The translations under genes and the position numbers were made by a program. Under the pieces are notes generated by a model, which saw only the letters and a program-made list of their open reading frames with translations, was not told where the DNA came from and did not search any database. Below, piece by piece: positions 14,215-14,394 of a stretch of DNA of 14,394 nucleotides. The number at the start of each line of letters is the position of its first letter. Position 1 is the first letter of the stretch. Source of the stretch: Sediminibacterium sp. GTDB taxonomy: Bacteria; Bacteroidota; Bacteroidia; Chitinophagales; Chitinophagaceae. The DNA is taken from the NCBI GenBank assembly GCA_030832695.1, contig JAURIP010000008.1, forward strand, positions 1-14,394, read 5' to 3'.

Positions 14215-14394
14215 TTACTTTTCTACATAATCTTGGTAGGTAATTTTTTGCATGATGGTAGACCCATTCATTACAAAAATGGTTGGCCAAACTCTAGCGG
14301 CTGTCTTAATCATGGTGATATCGCCAATAAGTACATTTTCACCAGGTAATGATTGAATGGCACCTGCTTTATCAGCTGTGACGATATAAATTAA
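14215..14394 (-). CDS. C-terminal fragment, possibly of a DoxX-like membrane protein with thioredoxin-like tail
   Basis: A frame on the minus strand is open from the right edge of the window to a TAA at 14215-14217, giving the last 59 residues of a longer protein. It reads I-V-T-A-D-K-A-G-A-I, then I-K-T-A-A-R-V-W-P-T-I-F-V-M-N-G, and ends Y-Q-D-Y-V-E-K. The pattern of a K-T, an R, a P, a hydrophobic strand and a glycine turn resembles the tail of Bacteroidota DoxX-family proteins that carry a thioredoxin-like C-terminal domain. This is from memory of that family and rests on few residues; the bulk of the gene lies outside. It is convergent with the DUF721 gene. Confidence 0.55.
   Translation of the reverse strand, partial: LIYIVTADKAGAIQSLPGENVLIGDITMIKTAARVWPTIFVMNGSTIMQKITYQDYVEK

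Overview
The window is ordinary chromosomal DNA from an AT-rich member of the Bacteroidota, most likely a Chitinophagaceae-like lineage (the phylum is well supported, the family is a guess). The grounds are a perfect TAnnTTTG-type -7 element before the pyrophosphatase gene, weak or absent Shine-Dalgarno sequences, and a gene set typical of that phylum: a BlaI/M56 pair, WbqC, a LEA2-type lipoprotein, a glycosylasparaginase/CutC pair, and a K+-dependent membrane pyrophosphatase. No tRNA, rRNA, insertion sequence, phage gene or CRISPR array was seen. Genes are tightly packed and no gene-free stretch exceeds about 120 bases.

Layout. Positions 1-1318 (+) hold the 3' part of a glycosylasparaginase and a CutC-family gene in one probable operon. 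Convergent to them is serA (1339-2577, -). Next on the + strand come a class-C-beta-lactamase-fold lipoprotein (2689-3903) and hppA (3986-6415), which closes with a clear intrinsic terminator. A blaI-like repressor and an M56 (BlaR1-like) membrane protease follow (6537-8369, +), with palindromes before both genes. The M56 gene overlaps tail-to-tail with a WbqC-family gene (8338-8964, -). A LEA2-type lipoprotein (9045-9527, +) converges on pyrE (9546-10175, -), which is divergent from a Nudix hydrolase (10254-10679, +). A minus-strand run pyrR-pyrB-coaD (12740-10723) is divergent from recF and a DUF721/DciA-like gene (12819-14205, +). The 3' end of one more minus-strand gene reaches the right edge.

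How the genes work together. PyrE, PyrB and PyrR serve de novo UMP synthesis and uracil salvage; CoaD makes dephospho-CoA. SerA commits 3-phosphoglycerate to serine and keeps the residues of the E. coli-type serine-binding ACT site. HppA couples pyrophosphate hydrolysis, including PPi released by biosynthesis, to ion pumping. RecF and the DciA-like protein both act at replication forks. BlaI and M56 look like a self-contained proteolytic signalling switch.

No clearly new multi-gene system is present. The most interesting points are the unusual C-terminal extension and displaced ion-gate glutamate of the pyrophosphatase; the BlaI/M56 switch, which has no recognisable sensor domain, an altered candidate cleavage site and palindromes near both starts; the glycan-catabolic context of CutC; and a strongly basic insertion in the serine hydrolase. 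Several genes have longer possible TTG or upstream starts that I rejected; the coordinates given use the better-supported ATG.
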